DNA from: a virus
Direction: 5' to 3' (one strand)
IMG/VR virus record: IMGVR_UViG_3300032299_001331
Location: 1-21,647 of that record
DNA: 21,647 nt
Every line of letters starts with the position of its first letter. Positions within the stretch are counted from its first letter, which is position 1. Under the pieces are notes generated by a model that had not been told where the DNA came from, searched no databases, and saw only the letters and a list, made by a program, of their open reading frames with translations. Positions 1 to 8,068 of the stretch are shown here, piece after piece. A program made the position numbers and the translations under genes.

Positions 1-228
1 ACAGATGGCATTACCGATAAGTTACCTGCCTGGTCAGCCAAAGCCGCCTTTGGCGAAGACGCTGTGGTTGCCGGCTTTGACGCCTCAGTTGAACCAGTGA
101 TAGATCAAGCATTAAAAATGGCCGGCCTGCCTGTTAAAAAAGTTCAGATAAGTACTCCAAACAGCCTAGAGCCCGCCCTGGTAAATCGTCAAAGCCCTGT
201 TAACGCCTTCCGGGGCTACCCTCGTTAA
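1..228 (+). CDS. C-terminal end of an unidentified phage protein (partial)
   Basis: An open frame runs from the first base of the window to a TAA at 226-228, giving 75 residues that end in FRGYPR. The 5' end lies outside the window. The visible part is soluble-looking, with no membrane segment or cysteine, and begins TDGITDKLPAWSAK. I do not recognise the family. It lies on the same strand as, and 39 bp upstream of, two fibre-like genes, so a virion or assembly role is possible but is only inferred from position. A late-type promoter motif follows immediately, so this gene probably closes its own transcription unit. Confidence 0.6.
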   Translation, partial: TDGITDKLPAWSAKAAFGEDAVVAGFDASVEPVIDQALKMAGLPVKKVQISTPNSLEPALVNRQSPVNAFRGYPR

Positions 229-237
229 TCTTTTTTG

Positions 238-244
238 CTAAATA
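238..244 (+). promoter_or_regulatory. T4-type late promoter motif (CTAAATA)
   Basis: CTAAATA resembles the T4 late promoter core TATAAATA. It lies between the preceding stop codon and the ATG at 268, with 23 nt between the motif and that ATG. In T4, transcription starts about 6 nt downstream of the core, which would leave a leader of about 17 nt. It belongs to the long-gap class of motifs in this window. Confidence 0.5.
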
Positions 245-267
245 ATTCAACTGAGAATATTTAGATC

Positions 268-936
268 ATGGCCAATCCACCACCACCATACGACAACATC
301 ACAGGCATAAGCCGTGCTGTGATGAAGGACAACGCACAAGAAACATTAGCTGGCTACGACGGCAATGCTAGACCGGGTGAACTAGTTGTTAATCTAGTGG
401 TTGATCCTCCTGCACTTTACATTGGTAACAATGCTGGCCAACTCACTGCAATCAGCAGCAGCGGCACTACAGCATACGGACAATTTTCAAGCAATGCCAC
501 ACAAACTGTAGCAAGTGCCAACACTGAATATCGGTTCACATTTAACAGCACCGACTTTAGTAATAATGTAGTGTTGGGAACAGGCGCCAGCAATAGTCGT
601 GTCATAATCAACAAAACTGGAATTTACAATATTCAATTCAGCGCACAAGTTGACAAGATTGCAGGTGGTGGTACCACTGCCTCGGGATACATATGGTTCA
701 AGAAAAATGGCACAGCAGTTCCAGCTAGCGCAGGATTTGTGACACTAGACCAAAATCTTCAAGTGGTTCAGAGTTGGAACATTCTTGCCAATGTGGCCAA
801 TGTAGGCGACTATTATGAAATGGCCTATGCCGCCAGTTCAACTGTTTTTAGTTTTCCGACCATAGCAGCAAATGTTGTGATTGGATCTCCAGCAAGTCCA
901 AGTGTCATTGTCACTGTAACACCGGTTGGCACATGA
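268..936 (+). CDS. Fibre-like virion protein with C1q/TNF-like C-terminal domain
   Basis: This 222-residue protein is probably a structural or receptor-binding component of the phage tail or capsid surface. Residues 1-41 (MANPPPPYDNITGISR..., ending NARPGELVV) are nearly repeated in the next gene and probably form an attachment module. Residues about 68-220 are rich in beta strands, Gly, Ser, Thr and Asn, with a pattern typical of C1q-like jelly-roll domains in phage proteins: TEYRFTFNS, then a GIYNIQFSAQV strand, then YIWFKKNGT. There is no signal peptide. The start is the only suitable ATG and follows a late-type motif. The jelly-roll call rests on pattern recognition, not a profile search; the virion role is inferred from this family and from the neighbouring gene. 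Confidence 0.65.
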   Translation: MANPPPPYDNITGISRAVMKDNAQETLAGYDGNARPGELVVNLVVDPPALYIGNNAGQLTAISSSGTTAYGQFSSNATQTVASANTEYRFTFNSTDFSNNVVLGTGASNSRVIINKTGIYNIQFSAQVDKIAGGGTTASGYIWFKKNGTAVPASAGFVTLDQNLQVVQSWNILANVANVGDYYEMAYAASSTVFSFPTIAANVVIGSPASPSVIVTVTPVGT

Positions 937-951
937 TAAAGGAGTAATAAC

Positions 952-1767
952 ATGGCAAATCCACCCCCACCATACGACAACATCACCGGCATTTCACGTG
1001 CCGACATGAAAGACAGTGCCCAGATCACTCTGGCCAACTACAACGGCAACGCTAGACCAGGCGAACTTGTGGTAGATCAGGCCACAAGCATTGTGTATGT
1101 AGGCAATGCCCAGGGCAACCTAACAGCAGTGGCCACACCAGGTGGAACAACCTGGGCACTGCTGGGCAACAAAGATGGTGCGTCAGGTCCCGTCACAATA
1201 GCCCTGGGTCAAAATGCTGGTTTTGACGGCCAGGCCAATGCGGCAATAGCCCTGGGTCAAAATGCTGGTGCTGGAGGCCAAGGCGTCGAATCCATTTCAA
1301 TTGGCCTAAATGCTGGTGGCAACACTACTCAAGGCGGTGTAGCAGTGGCCATTGGTTCATCAGCTGGATATGACGCTCAAGGCGACAACGCAGTGGCCAT
1401 TGGTACAAGTGCTGGACAAACTTTCCAAGGCACTAGTGCAACAGCGGTTGGTTCTCTTGCAGGATCGGCTGGACAAGGCACCTATTCTGTGGCCATTGGA
1501 ACAGGCACTGGAGAAACTTCACAAGGTATCTACTCAGTAGCTGTTGGTACTTTTGCTGGTCGCACTTCACAAGCCAACAACTCAATCATCATCAATGCCA
1601 CAGGTGCTAATCTGAATCAAACCACAGCCAACACATTCACAGTGAAACCTGTGCGAGCAGTGACCAGTGTGACTTTTGCCGCACCCACTGCAGGCTCAAT
1701 ACCTGCAGGATTCTCACCAGTATACTACAATCCCACCACAGGTGAACTTATTGTAATCACACCTTAA
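952..1767 (+). CDS. Fibre-like virion protein with YadA-head-like repeats
   Basis: This 271-residue protein shares 36 of its first 41 residues with the preceding gene, then diverges completely. Residues about 82-216 hold roughly eight imperfect repeats of 15-16 residues of the type [AV]AIG.SAG...QG, the signature of the left-handed beta-roll of trimeric YadA-like adhesin heads. The C-terminus (TFTVKPVRAV, then PVYYNPTTGELIVI) resembles the end module of many aquatic phage fibre-like proteins. A strong Shine-Dalgarno AAAGGAG at 938-944, 7 nt before the ATG, fixes the start. It is probably co-transcribed with the gene at 268. Likely a trimeric fibre or surface decoration; the receptor is unknown. 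Confidence 0.7.
   Translation: MANPPPPYDNITGISRADMKDSAQITLANYNGNARPGELVVDQATSIVYVGNAQGNLTAVATPGGTTWALLGNKDGASGPVTIALGQNAGFDGQANAAIALGQNAGAGGQGVESISIGLNAGGNTTQGGVAVAIGSSAGYDAQGDNAVAIGTSAGQTFQGTSATAVGSLAGSAGQGTYSVAIGTGTGETSQGIYSVAVGTFAGRTSQANNSIIINATGANLNQTTANTFTVKPVRAVTSVTFAAPTAGSIPAGFSPVYYNPTTGELIVITP
1196..1269 (+). repeat. Exact 26-bp direct repeat inside the YadA-like repeat array
   Basis: The 26 bases at 1196-1221 recur exactly at 1244-1269, an offset of 48 bp or 16 codons, and encode IALGQNAG twice. The other repeats of the array are diverged at the DNA level, so this unit looks like a recent in-frame duplication. Confidence 0.8.
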
Positions 1768-1777
1768 AAATGCCCAT

Positions 1778-2215
1778 ATGAAAAAACTACTTCTACTCTT
1801 GCTGATCGTACCCATGCTGGCCGTAGCACAACCTAAACAACGACCAGGTGTGACCTATGACGCTGTGATCACCAGAGTCATAGACGGCGACACAGTGGCT
1901 TTTCAAGCAGACTTTTTGCCTGCGCCACTCAAGAAAGAACTCTCAATCAGAGTGTTTGGTGTAGACACTCCTGAAAAAGGATTCCGCGCTCAATGCCCTA
2001 GTGAAGCACAGCGTGGCGAAGCAGCCTCAGCATTTACCAAAGCAGCCGTTGCCCAGGCTTCACAACGACAAGTTGTGCTCATGGACTGGGACAAATACGG
2101 CGGCCGAGTGCTAGGCGATGTCATACTCAACGGGCAAAGTCTCAGAGCCCTGCTGATACAAAATGGATTTGCACGTGAATACTACGGCGAAGCCAAAACA
2201 TCCTGGTGCCAATGA
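1778..2215 (+). CDS. Exported staphylococcal-nuclease-like (thermonuclease) protein
   Basis: This 145-residue protein is a probable Ca2+-dependent nuclease of the SNase family (PF00565 type). Residues 1-17 form a clear signal peptide: KK, then a run of leucines, then AVA before Gln18. Family motifs follow: RVIDGDT at 33-39, IRVFGVDTPE at 57-66 and KYGGRVLGDV at 107-115. Arg58, Glu66 and Arg110 fit the catalytic Arg35, Glu43 and Arg87 of the staphylococcal enzyme. Two cysteines (73 and 144) could form a disulfide outside the cytoplasm. The ATG is 10 bp after the fibre gene, with no obvious ribosome-binding site. Export suggests action in the periplasm or outside the cell; whether it scavenges DNA, aids entry or excludes rivals is unknown. 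Confidence 0.8.
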   Translation: MKKLLLLLLIVPMLAVAQPKQRPGVTYDAVITRVIDGDTVAFQADFLPAPLKKELSIRVFGVDTPEKGFRAQCPSEAQRGEAASAFTKAAVAQASQRQVVLMDWDKYGGRVLGDVILNGQSLRALLIQNGFAREYYGEAKTSWCQ

Positions 2216-2222
2216 TCCGCCT

Positions 2223-2229
2223 GTAAATA
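2223..2229 (+). promoter_or_regulatory. T4-type late promoter motif (GTAAATA), short-gap class
   Basis: GTAAATA lies between the nuclease stop codon and the ATG at 2234, with only 4 nt between motif and start codon. By T4 geometry, transcription would begin at or beside the ATG, giving a leaderless mRNA. The surrounding bases closely match those at 14266-14280. Confidence 0.5.
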
Positions 2230-2233
2230 CAGG

Positions 2234-3376
2234 ATGACGAATTTTTACTGTGCAGCCCCCTGGCGTGGACTGCATATCAATCCTCGAGGCGATGTAAAAA
2301 CCTGTTGTGCTGGCGACCCCAACATGCTGGGCAATCTAAACACACAGACCATCGAACAGATCCTCAACAGTGATTTGATGACAGAAATTCGTGGCAGCAT
2401 TGCCCAGGGCCAAAGTCATCAATACTGTTCAAACTGTGTGCAAGCCGAGCGCCATGGCGGTGACTCTGAACGAGCCTGGCACAACCGAGACAATCCCAAT
2501 TTTGATTTTGCCAAGGCCGGCGACAAATATCACTATCCAGTTATTGTTGATATTCGTTGGAACACCACTTGCAATCTAAGTTGCAACTATTGTATGGAAT
2601 ATTGCAGTTCAAAATGGGCCGCGTTGAAAGGCATTCCTGTCAAGTCTGGTGCTAGACCCTACTACGAACAAGTGTGTGACTTCATCGAGCAACATTATGA
2701 ACACATTCACGAAGTAGCTCTGGTCGGCGGCGAGCCGTTGTTGCTGCCAGAAAATAATCGCTTGCTGGACGTGATACCTAAAGATGCAGTTGTTACCTTG
2801 ATTACCAATCTTACCGGCGATCTTGAAAACAATCGAATATTTCAAAAACTAGCAAAACGAAATCGTGTTGGCTGGAGTATGAGCTTTGACAACATAGGCC
2901 CAAGATTAGAATATGTTCGCTATGGCGCTGGTTGGGAAGAAATACAACGCAACCTTGCCCTGGTCAAAAATCTAATGACCACACAGGGACACTCAGGCGG
3001 CATACATGCAGTGTACAACATATACAATGCCACACGCATCTGTGAACTGCGTGAGTTTGCCAAACAGACTGGAACCACTGTGCTATGGCAGAATCTTTTT
3101 CAACCCGACTACCTTGATCCATTCTTGCATGGTCCAGCAGTTGCTGCCGAAGCAACTGCTGAGATTGAGCGCTTTTATGCATCAGGCATTGCTACCGCTG
3201 CTGAACGACTGTTCTTTGACCGTGCATTGCAGAGCTATCGTTCAGTGACCCACCCACGGCCCAATATTGAACATCAGTTTGCACAGCATATTCAACAGAT
3301 TGAAAATCAGTACCACCCAGACTCAAAAGGACAGTTTACAAGTTTGTGGCCTGAACTAGCAACTCTATGCAAATAA
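2234..3376 (+). CDS. Radical SAM protein with N-terminal SPASM/twitch-like cysteines (paralogue 1)
   Basis: This 380-residue protein is a putative radical SAM enzyme. The cluster-binding CxxxCxxC is CNLSCNYC at 113-120, and the GGEP motif is at 165-168. Before the core lies a four-cysteine segment: C6, C24 (followed by C25), C65 and C68, with CAAPWRGLHINPRGDVKTCC, a GN at 33-34 and YCSNC. This resembles the auxiliary-cluster SPASM/twitch motif, which normally follows the core. Two further genes here (9818 and 11316) share the layout. It overlaps the SGNH-like gene by 10 bp and sits in one unit with the terminase, preceded by a late-type motif. The substrate is unknown; peptide or protein modification is a family-based guess. 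Confidence 0.8.
   Translation: MTNFYCAAPWRGLHINPRGDVKTCCAGDPNMLGNLNTQTIEQILNSDLMTEIRGSIAQGQSHQYCSNCVQAERHGGDSERAWHNRDNPNFDFAKAGDKYHYPVIVDIRWNTTCNLSCNYCMEYCSSKWAALKGIPVKSGARPYYEQVCDFIEQHYEHIHEVALVGGEPLLLPENNRLLDVIPKDAVVTLITNLTGDLENNRIFQKLAKRNRVGWSMSFDNIGPRLEYVRYGAGWEEIQRNLALVKNLMTTQGHSGGIHAVYNIYNATRICELREFAKQTGTTVLWQNLFQPDYLDPFLHGPAVAAEATAEIERFYASGIATAAERLFFDRALQSYRSVTHPRPNIEHQFAQHIQQIENQYHPDSKGQFTSLWPELATLCK
3135..3161 (+). repeat. Perfect 11-bp inverted repeat inside the radical SAM gene
   Basis: CAGCAGTTGCT at 3135-3145 is exactly complementary to AGCAACTGCTG at 3151-3161, with the 5-nt loop GCCGA. It lies in an alanine-rich stretch near codon 305. No T-tract follows, so it is not a classical terminator. 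It could be an RNA-processing hairpin or a by-product of GCA/GCT alanine codons. Confidence 0.6.
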
Positions 3377-4122
3377 CAACACCTTGGCATTTTGGAATAC
3401 CGTATGCTGGCCATACCTCTGAATGGTTGCCCACAGACACCAAAGAAAATTTTCAACGGCTCATGCAAGAGCCCAAGCATCAAGAGTATTTTGGCAGCAA
3501 AGGGTGGGACCAGCCTGGTGCAATCACCTACAAAATAAACAGTCACGGATTTAGATCAGAAGAATTTGATCCTGCTGCACCTAGTATAGTGTCATTGGGT
3601 TGCAGTTATACCATTGGTATTGGCCTACCTGAACATGCTACCTGGTCACACCTGGTCGCGCAAGCCACAGGATTAAAAAACTACAATCTGGCCTGGGCTG
3701 GTACCAGTGCAGACACATGCTTTATGCAGGCGCAGTATTGGTTGCCTGTATTACACCCTAAACTGGTGGTAATGGTGGCCCCTCCCAAACACAGATTTGA
3801 TTTGATTTCAGAAGATTCCGTGCTACCACACAGCACCTACATGTCTTCAGGAGGATCATGTGAATCATATCGTGACAATTTTGTCAAAACTTGGCTGCTA
3901 AATGATCGTAACGCAGAGTTAAATAGCTCACGTAATAGATGGGCGGTGCAAGGATTGTGTGCTGATCTGGGCATTGCATGTTTGACTTACGATGCACATG
4001 AATGGTTTGCCAAGAGTCGTGAAGAATTAGAATACGCAAGAGACCACATGCACGCCGGCCCCCGTGGGCATCAGCTGCTAGCAGAAAGAATCATAAATGA
4101 TTGGCGCGAAAAACACACTTGA
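3367..4122 (+). CDS. SGNH/GDSL-hydrolase-like protein
   Basis: This 251-residue protein is probably an esterase or acyl-group hydrolase of the SGNH superfamily. The block I nucleophile motif appears as SLGCS at 76-80, with Ser80 as nucleophile; a Cys replaces the Asp of GDS, as in many family members. NLAWAGTSAD at 107-116 may hold the oxyanion residues. Block V is RDHMHAGPRGH at 225-235, with Asp226 and His229 in the D-x-x-H arrangement. No signal peptide is visible. Its ATG overlaps the end of the radical SAM gene (ATGCAAATAA), and its own end overlaps the terminase start by 26 bp, so translation is probably coupled. It may trim acyl groups from a glycan or from the radical SAM product, which is inference only. 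Confidence 0.6.
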   Translation: MQITTPWHFGIPYAGHTSEWLPTDTKENFQRLMQEPKHQEYFGSKGWDQPGAITYKINSHGFRSEEFDPAAPSIVSLGCSYTIGIGLPEHATWSHLVAQATGLKNYNLAWAGTSADTCFMQAQYWLPVLHPKLVVMVAPPKHRFDLISEDSVLPHSTYMSSGGSCESYRDNFVKTWLLNDRNAELNSSRNRWAVQGLCADLGIACLTYDAHEWFAKSREELEYARDHMHAGPRGHQLLAERIINDWREKHT

Positions 4123-5686
4123 TACAATACTTGTAAAAGCACCGCACCGTAGAGAAACATATTCAGAGTCTGAACTTGAGGACTTTGCCAAATGTGCGGA
4201 TCCGGTCACTGGGCCCATGCATTTCATGGACAACTTCTTCTACATCCAACATCCCACTCGAGGCAAGATGTTGTACCATCCTTTTGAGTATCAGAAAAGA
4301 CTGATCAACAACTATCATTCCAACAGGTTTTCAATTTCGCTGATGCCGCGACAAACAGGCAAGAGCACCAGTGCTGCGGGTTACCTGCTGTGGTATGCCA
4401 TGTTTGTGCCTGACGCAACTATTCTGATAGCAGCACACAAATACCTTGGCGCACAAGAAATCATGCAGCGTATTCGTTATGCATATGAGTTGTGCCCTAA
4501 TCATATCAGAGCAGGTGCCACCAGCTACAACAAAGGGTCACTAGAGTTTGACAACGGCTCACGTATTGTATCGCAGACCACAACTGAGAACACTGGTCGC
4601 GGTATGAGTATTACGCTGTTGTACCTAGACGAGTTTGCATTTGTGAGACCCAGCATTGCCAAAGAGTTTTGGACGTCAATCACTCCCACACTCAGCACAG
4701 GTGGTAAAGCTATTATTACTTCGACACCAAACTCAGACGAAGATCAATTTGCCTATATCTGGAAAGGTGCGTTAAAGACTCAAGATGAGTTTGGAAATCA
4801 ACGAGCCAACGGACTTGGCGTCAATGGCTTTAAAGCATTTCGTGCATTCTGGCGTGAGCACCCAGACCGAGACGAAGTCTGGGCAGCAGAGCAAAGATCC
4901 CAGCTGGGCGAAGAACGTTTTCGTCGAGAAATGGATTGCGATTTTGTTATCAACGACGAAACACTAATATCGCCGCTGAAACTGCTGGAATTGGAAGGCA
5001 TTGAACCCACTCACAAGTCTGGACAAGTACGCTGGTACAAACCCATACACAAACACAAAATGTACATTGTTGCACTGGATCCCAGTCTAGGCACAGGCGG
5101 CGACCCCGCAGCTATACAAGTGTTTGAAGCAGGATCTACTGAGCAAGTGGCAGAATGGCGGCACAACAAAACTGATGTGCCCACACAAGTTAAAATTCTA
5201 GCAGATATTGTGAAAGAAATACATGCCGTGACCAAAGACAACAAAAGCATTTATTATTCTGTGGAAAACAACACGCTTGGCGAAGCAGCACTGATAAGCA
5301 TCAACGAGTACGGAGAAGAGAATATTCCGGGTTATTTCCTAAGTGACAACAGTGTGCAGGGCAGCAGTGGCCGCAAAATCCGTAAGGGATTTACCACCAC
5401 CAACAAAAGCAAAATCAGCGCTTGTAGCAAACTGAAAATCCTGATAGAATCTGGCCGTATGAAGATCTACAGCAAACCCTTGCTGACTGAACTCAAAAGT
5501 TTTGTGGCCAACGGCACCAGCTATGCAGCCAAACCAGGCGAAACAGACGATCTTGTGATGGCCAGCTTGTTGGTCACACGCATGCTGATGTTGCTGCAAA
5601 CCTACCATTCTGATCTGGACTCGCATCTTAAAGATCACTCAGACAACCTGATCGAACCACTGCCGTTCATCAGCATCATGCGCTAA
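4097..5686 (+). CDS. terL: Terminase large subunit (T4 gp17-like)
   Basis: This 529-residue protein is the ATPase-nuclease motor that packages phage DNA into proheads. The ATPase domain shows Walker A PRQTGKST at 84-91, Walker B LLYLDEF at 174-180 with Asp178 and Glu179, and a coupling-type TSTP at 208-211. The RNase H-like nuclease domain shows ALDPS (Asp328), a VE acid at 389-390 and ETDDLVMA at 482-489. It is somewhat shorter than T4 gp17 (about 610 residues). The ATG at 4097 lies inside the preceding gene, overlapping by 26 bp, and leaves a normal N-terminal arm before the ATPase. The stop TAA is part of the next late-type motif (CTAAATA). Family assignment is secure. Confidence 0.95.
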   Translation: MIGAKNTLDTILVKAPHRRETYSESELEDFAKCADPVTGPMHFMDNFFYIQHPTRGKMLYHPFEYQKRLINNYHSNRFSISLMPRQTGKSTSAAGYLLWYAMFVPDATILIAAHKYLGAQEIMQRIRYAYELCPNHIRAGATSYNKGSLEFDNGSRIVSQTTTENTGRGMSITLLYLDEFAFVRPSIAKEFWTSITPTLSTGGKAIITSTPNSDEDQFAYIWKGALKTQDEFGNQRANGLGVNGFKAFRAFWREHPDRDEVWAAEQRSQLGEERFRREMDCDFVINDETLISPLKLLELEGIEPTHKSGQVRWYKPIHKHKMYIVALDPSLGTGGDPAAIQVFEAGSTEQVAEWRHNKTDVPTQVKILADIVKEIHAVTKDNKSIYYSVENNTLGEAALISINEYGEENIPGYFLSDNSVQGSSGRKIRKGFTTTNKSKISACSKLKILIESGRMKIYSKPLLTELKSFVANGTSYAAKPGETDDLVMASLLVTRMLMLLQTYHSDLDSHLKDHSDNLIEPLPFISIMR

Positions 5687-5689
5687 ATA
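5683..5689 (+). promoter_or_regulatory. T4-type late promoter motif (CTAAATA), short-gap class
   Basis: CTAAATA includes the terminase stop codon and ends 7 nt before the ATG at 5697. By T4 geometry the transcript would begin next to the start codon, and no Shine-Dalgarno is present. Confidence 0.5.
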
Positions 5690-5696
5690 CACTATC

Positions 5697-8036
5697 ATGG
5701 CACAAGAACAGAATATTTCAACACAGCTGGATAACCTACTGGTTACTCGCAATTTCTCCCCAGAAATGCTGGATCGACAGGGCAAACCATCAGACTCGGG
5801 AGAAGCCAAAACATTCACATTTGACTATGTGAGCAGCAGCGGCAAGAACTACGGCACCATGGTTGTTGTGCTGGACTCCGAAAACGACATGAAAGTGTTT
5901 TACGGTGACAATCTGGGCAGAGCCATGGAAGGCGACGACAAAGACGAGTTCTTTGATTTTCAGCAGCATCTCAGCAAGTTTGCTAGAATGCATCGCTGGA
6001 CCTACAGTGCCAAAGACCTGAACCAGCTCAAACACACCATGCAAGGACTTGCAGCCATACAAGAAGGCCTGTTTGAAGGCTACTATGGCACACGCCGAAT
6101 CAGTTATGCCGGCAAACCCACAGAAGCCAGACTCATGATCAAACACAATCGTGTGCTGGGCGAAGCAGATGCACGTTTTCGTTATGTGGAAAGTTTGTTT
6201 ATTGAAACAGCAGATAGTCAACGATTTCGATTGCCTTTTAAGAACCTAGCAGGCGGCCGTGCCATGTTGGAACATGTGCGTCAGGGCGGCAATCCTTACG
6301 ATGTGCGCGGCGTACACATTGCCGAAATGGTCATGGAAATTGCCACGCTGAGTCGTTTCAACCGTGCCAGTGCTAGCCGTATGCTGGAAGGCAGCACAAA
6401 AGAATTGGTCACTGAAGCGCAGACCTACTACAAAAGTCTGCGTGAAAATATCAAACGCATGGCTAGCCCTCGTGGCTATAGTGCGTATTTTGAAACTTGG
6501 CATCCTGCCACCATTGACGAACAACAAGATCTGGTGGAAGATATCAAAACACTGTTCATTGAACAGACCCTGGACACACGAATTGAGGCAGCACTGCCGC
6601 TGTTGGCCAGAATACAACAACAAGGAAACGCTATGAAAGAAGCACAAATTTTTGAAAACTGGATCAACAGCCTAACAGAAGGCACCTGGAGTTTGCCTGA
6701 AACACCAGAACAATTGAACAAGCTCAAGCAGCTTATGACCACAGAACTCATTGTGGGACCTGATGCTACCAATGCCACAGAACAACTGTATGACTTGATA
6801 GGTGATGATATCTTGTTTGATCGACTGAGCGAGTTAGCTGACAGAGATCCCAGAGCCAATGTCTGGAATGATACTGAAGTAATGGATCGTATACGTGAAC
6901 TGGGCATTGAAACAGAAACACAAGCACCTGCTGGTGCTGAGAGCGATGCAGCACCAGTTGATCCTGCCGCTGCACCGGCACCTCAGCAACCCGTGGCTGA
7001 AGGCTCGGATGATCTTAGAAGTGCTGTGTTGTCAGTGATACAAGATATTTACAATGGTGCTCAAGCAGGCGAAGACATGATTGATAACGTTTCTGATGAA
7101 CTAGGCGACTATTTCAATCATGTAAAACGTAGCAAAGATCAAACACTTCGCAAAGCATATCAACTGATGCGTCAACAAGGTGTTGAAGCAGAAGGCGATC
7201 CAGAAATGATGGCACAAGTGGCCAAACAAGCAATTGATATGTTAAGTCAGCAAGGTGTGGCAGAAGAACTCAATGCCATGCGCAAGGCAGCTGGATTACC
7301 TGTAGTGGAAGGCGTACTTACAGATTCTACCGGCAGCACATTGGATCACATTTCCAATCGCTTTGGTAAAGAAGTGCGTGATTTTGAAACATCAGGCGAA
7401 ATGAGTGATGACTTGTTCCATGCATTGTATGACTACTACTTTGATGACATGCCATATGGTACAAAAAAGGGTCGAGATGGCGATCCCTATGAATGGGTCT
7501 CAGACCGTTTTGCACAAGACCGTGGCCTAGACGAAGGCTGGAAAGGTGCAATTGCAGGAGGCCTAGCAGGCGGAGCACTGGGTAGTGTGGTGCCTGCACT
7601 GGGCACACTAGCAGGCGCAGCCGCAGGTGCATACGCTGGCCATAAACTGGGCGATCAAGGATTTAAAGATCCAGATGCAGAATATAAAAAGGCGCAGAAA
7701 CTCAAACAAACACCGCCAGTGTCAGAAGCTGATCCAATCTCTACATTTGAAGTCATGAGCGGATTTGCTGCGCCGACTGCAAATGAAGAGATTGATCCCA
7801 TGGATACAGAAAAATCTCAGAACATGGCCATGGGTGCCGCCTTTCCGGCTGTAGGCCTGGGCATACTTGAAGGCAGTTGCAACATGACCACAGAAGGCGA
7901 ATACTGCCCCGAACACGGACTCATGGAATGCGGCATGTACGAAATGGGCACTGTGGCAGGCGGAATGGCTCCTGTGGTAGGCGAGGGCAAACAGGATCCC
8001 TTGGTGAGAATTAAATCTCTGGCCTTGATCAAATAA
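5697..8036 (+). CDS. Large phage protein of unknown function, possibly a processed head protein
   Basis: I do not recognise this 779-residue protein. Residues 1-405 are a mixed, largely helical region. An Ala/Pro linker follows at about 409-434, then acidic helices at about 437-535. A glycine-zipper stretch at 613-652 (AIAGGLAGGALGS, then AGAAAGAYAG) could insert in a membrane. A Cys/His cluster sits at 728-745 (C728, C737, H740, C745) and may bind zinc. Seven [ILV]-x-E followed by Gly sites, at about 123, 127, 328, 435, 538, 613 and 725, resemble T4 prohead-protease cleavage sites. Position after the terminase and a late-type motif suggest late expression. A virion or prohead role is inference. 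Confidence 0.6.
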   Translation: MAQEQNISTQLDNLLVTRNFSPEMLDRQGKPSDSGEAKTFTFDYVSSSGKNYGTMVVVLDSENDMKVFYGDNLGRAMEGDDKDEFFDFQQHLSKFARMHRWTYSAKDLNQLKHTMQGLAAIQEGLFEGYYGTRRISYAGKPTEARLMIKHNRVLGEADARFRYVESLFIETADSQRFRLPFKNLAGGRAMLEHVRQGGNPYDVRGVHIAEMVMEIATLSRFNRASASRMLEGSTKELVTEAQTYYKSLRENIKRMASPRGYSAYFETWHPATIDEQQDLVEDIKTLFIEQTLDTRIEAALPLLARIQQQGNAMKEAQIFENWINSLTEGTWSLPETPEQLNKLKQLMTTELIVGPDATNATEQLYDLIGDDILFDRLSELADRDPRANVWNDTEVMDRIRELGIETETQAPAGAESDAAPVDPAAAPAPQQPVAEGSDDLRSAVLSVIQDIYNGAQAGEDMIDNVSDELGDYFNHVKRSKDQTLRKAYQLMRQQGVEAEGDPEMMAQVAKQAIDMLSQQGVAEELNAMRKAAGLPVVEGVLTDSTGSTLDHISNRFGKEVRDFETSGEMSDDLFHALYDYYFDDMPYGTKKGRDGDPYEWVSDRFAQDRGLDEGWKGAIAGGLAGGALGSVVPALGTLAGAAAGAYAGHKLGDQGFKDPDAEYKKAQKLKQTPPVSEADPISTFEVMSGFAAPTANEEIDPMDTEKSQNMAMGAAFPAVGLGILEGSCNMTTEGEYCPEHGLMECGMYEMGTVAGGMAPVVGEGKQDPLVRIKSLALIK

Positions 8037-8044
8037 CATAAATA
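8037..8044 (+). promoter_or_regulatory. T4-type late promoter motif (CATAAATA)
   Basis: CATAAATA differs from the T4 core TATAAATA at the first base only. It begins directly after the stop codon of the 779-residue gene and ends 24 nt before the micro-ORF at 8069, the same gap as for the genes at 268 (23 nt) and 17606 (24 nt). Confidence 0.55.
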
Positions 8045-8068
8045 AAACAAAGAAGAGCATGTAGTGGC

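Noticed and set aside
1180-1570. Regular DNA repeats that could suggest a CRISPR array
   Set aside because: The repeats are in-frame codons of a YadA-head-like protein; there are no conserved repeats with unique spacers of fixed length.
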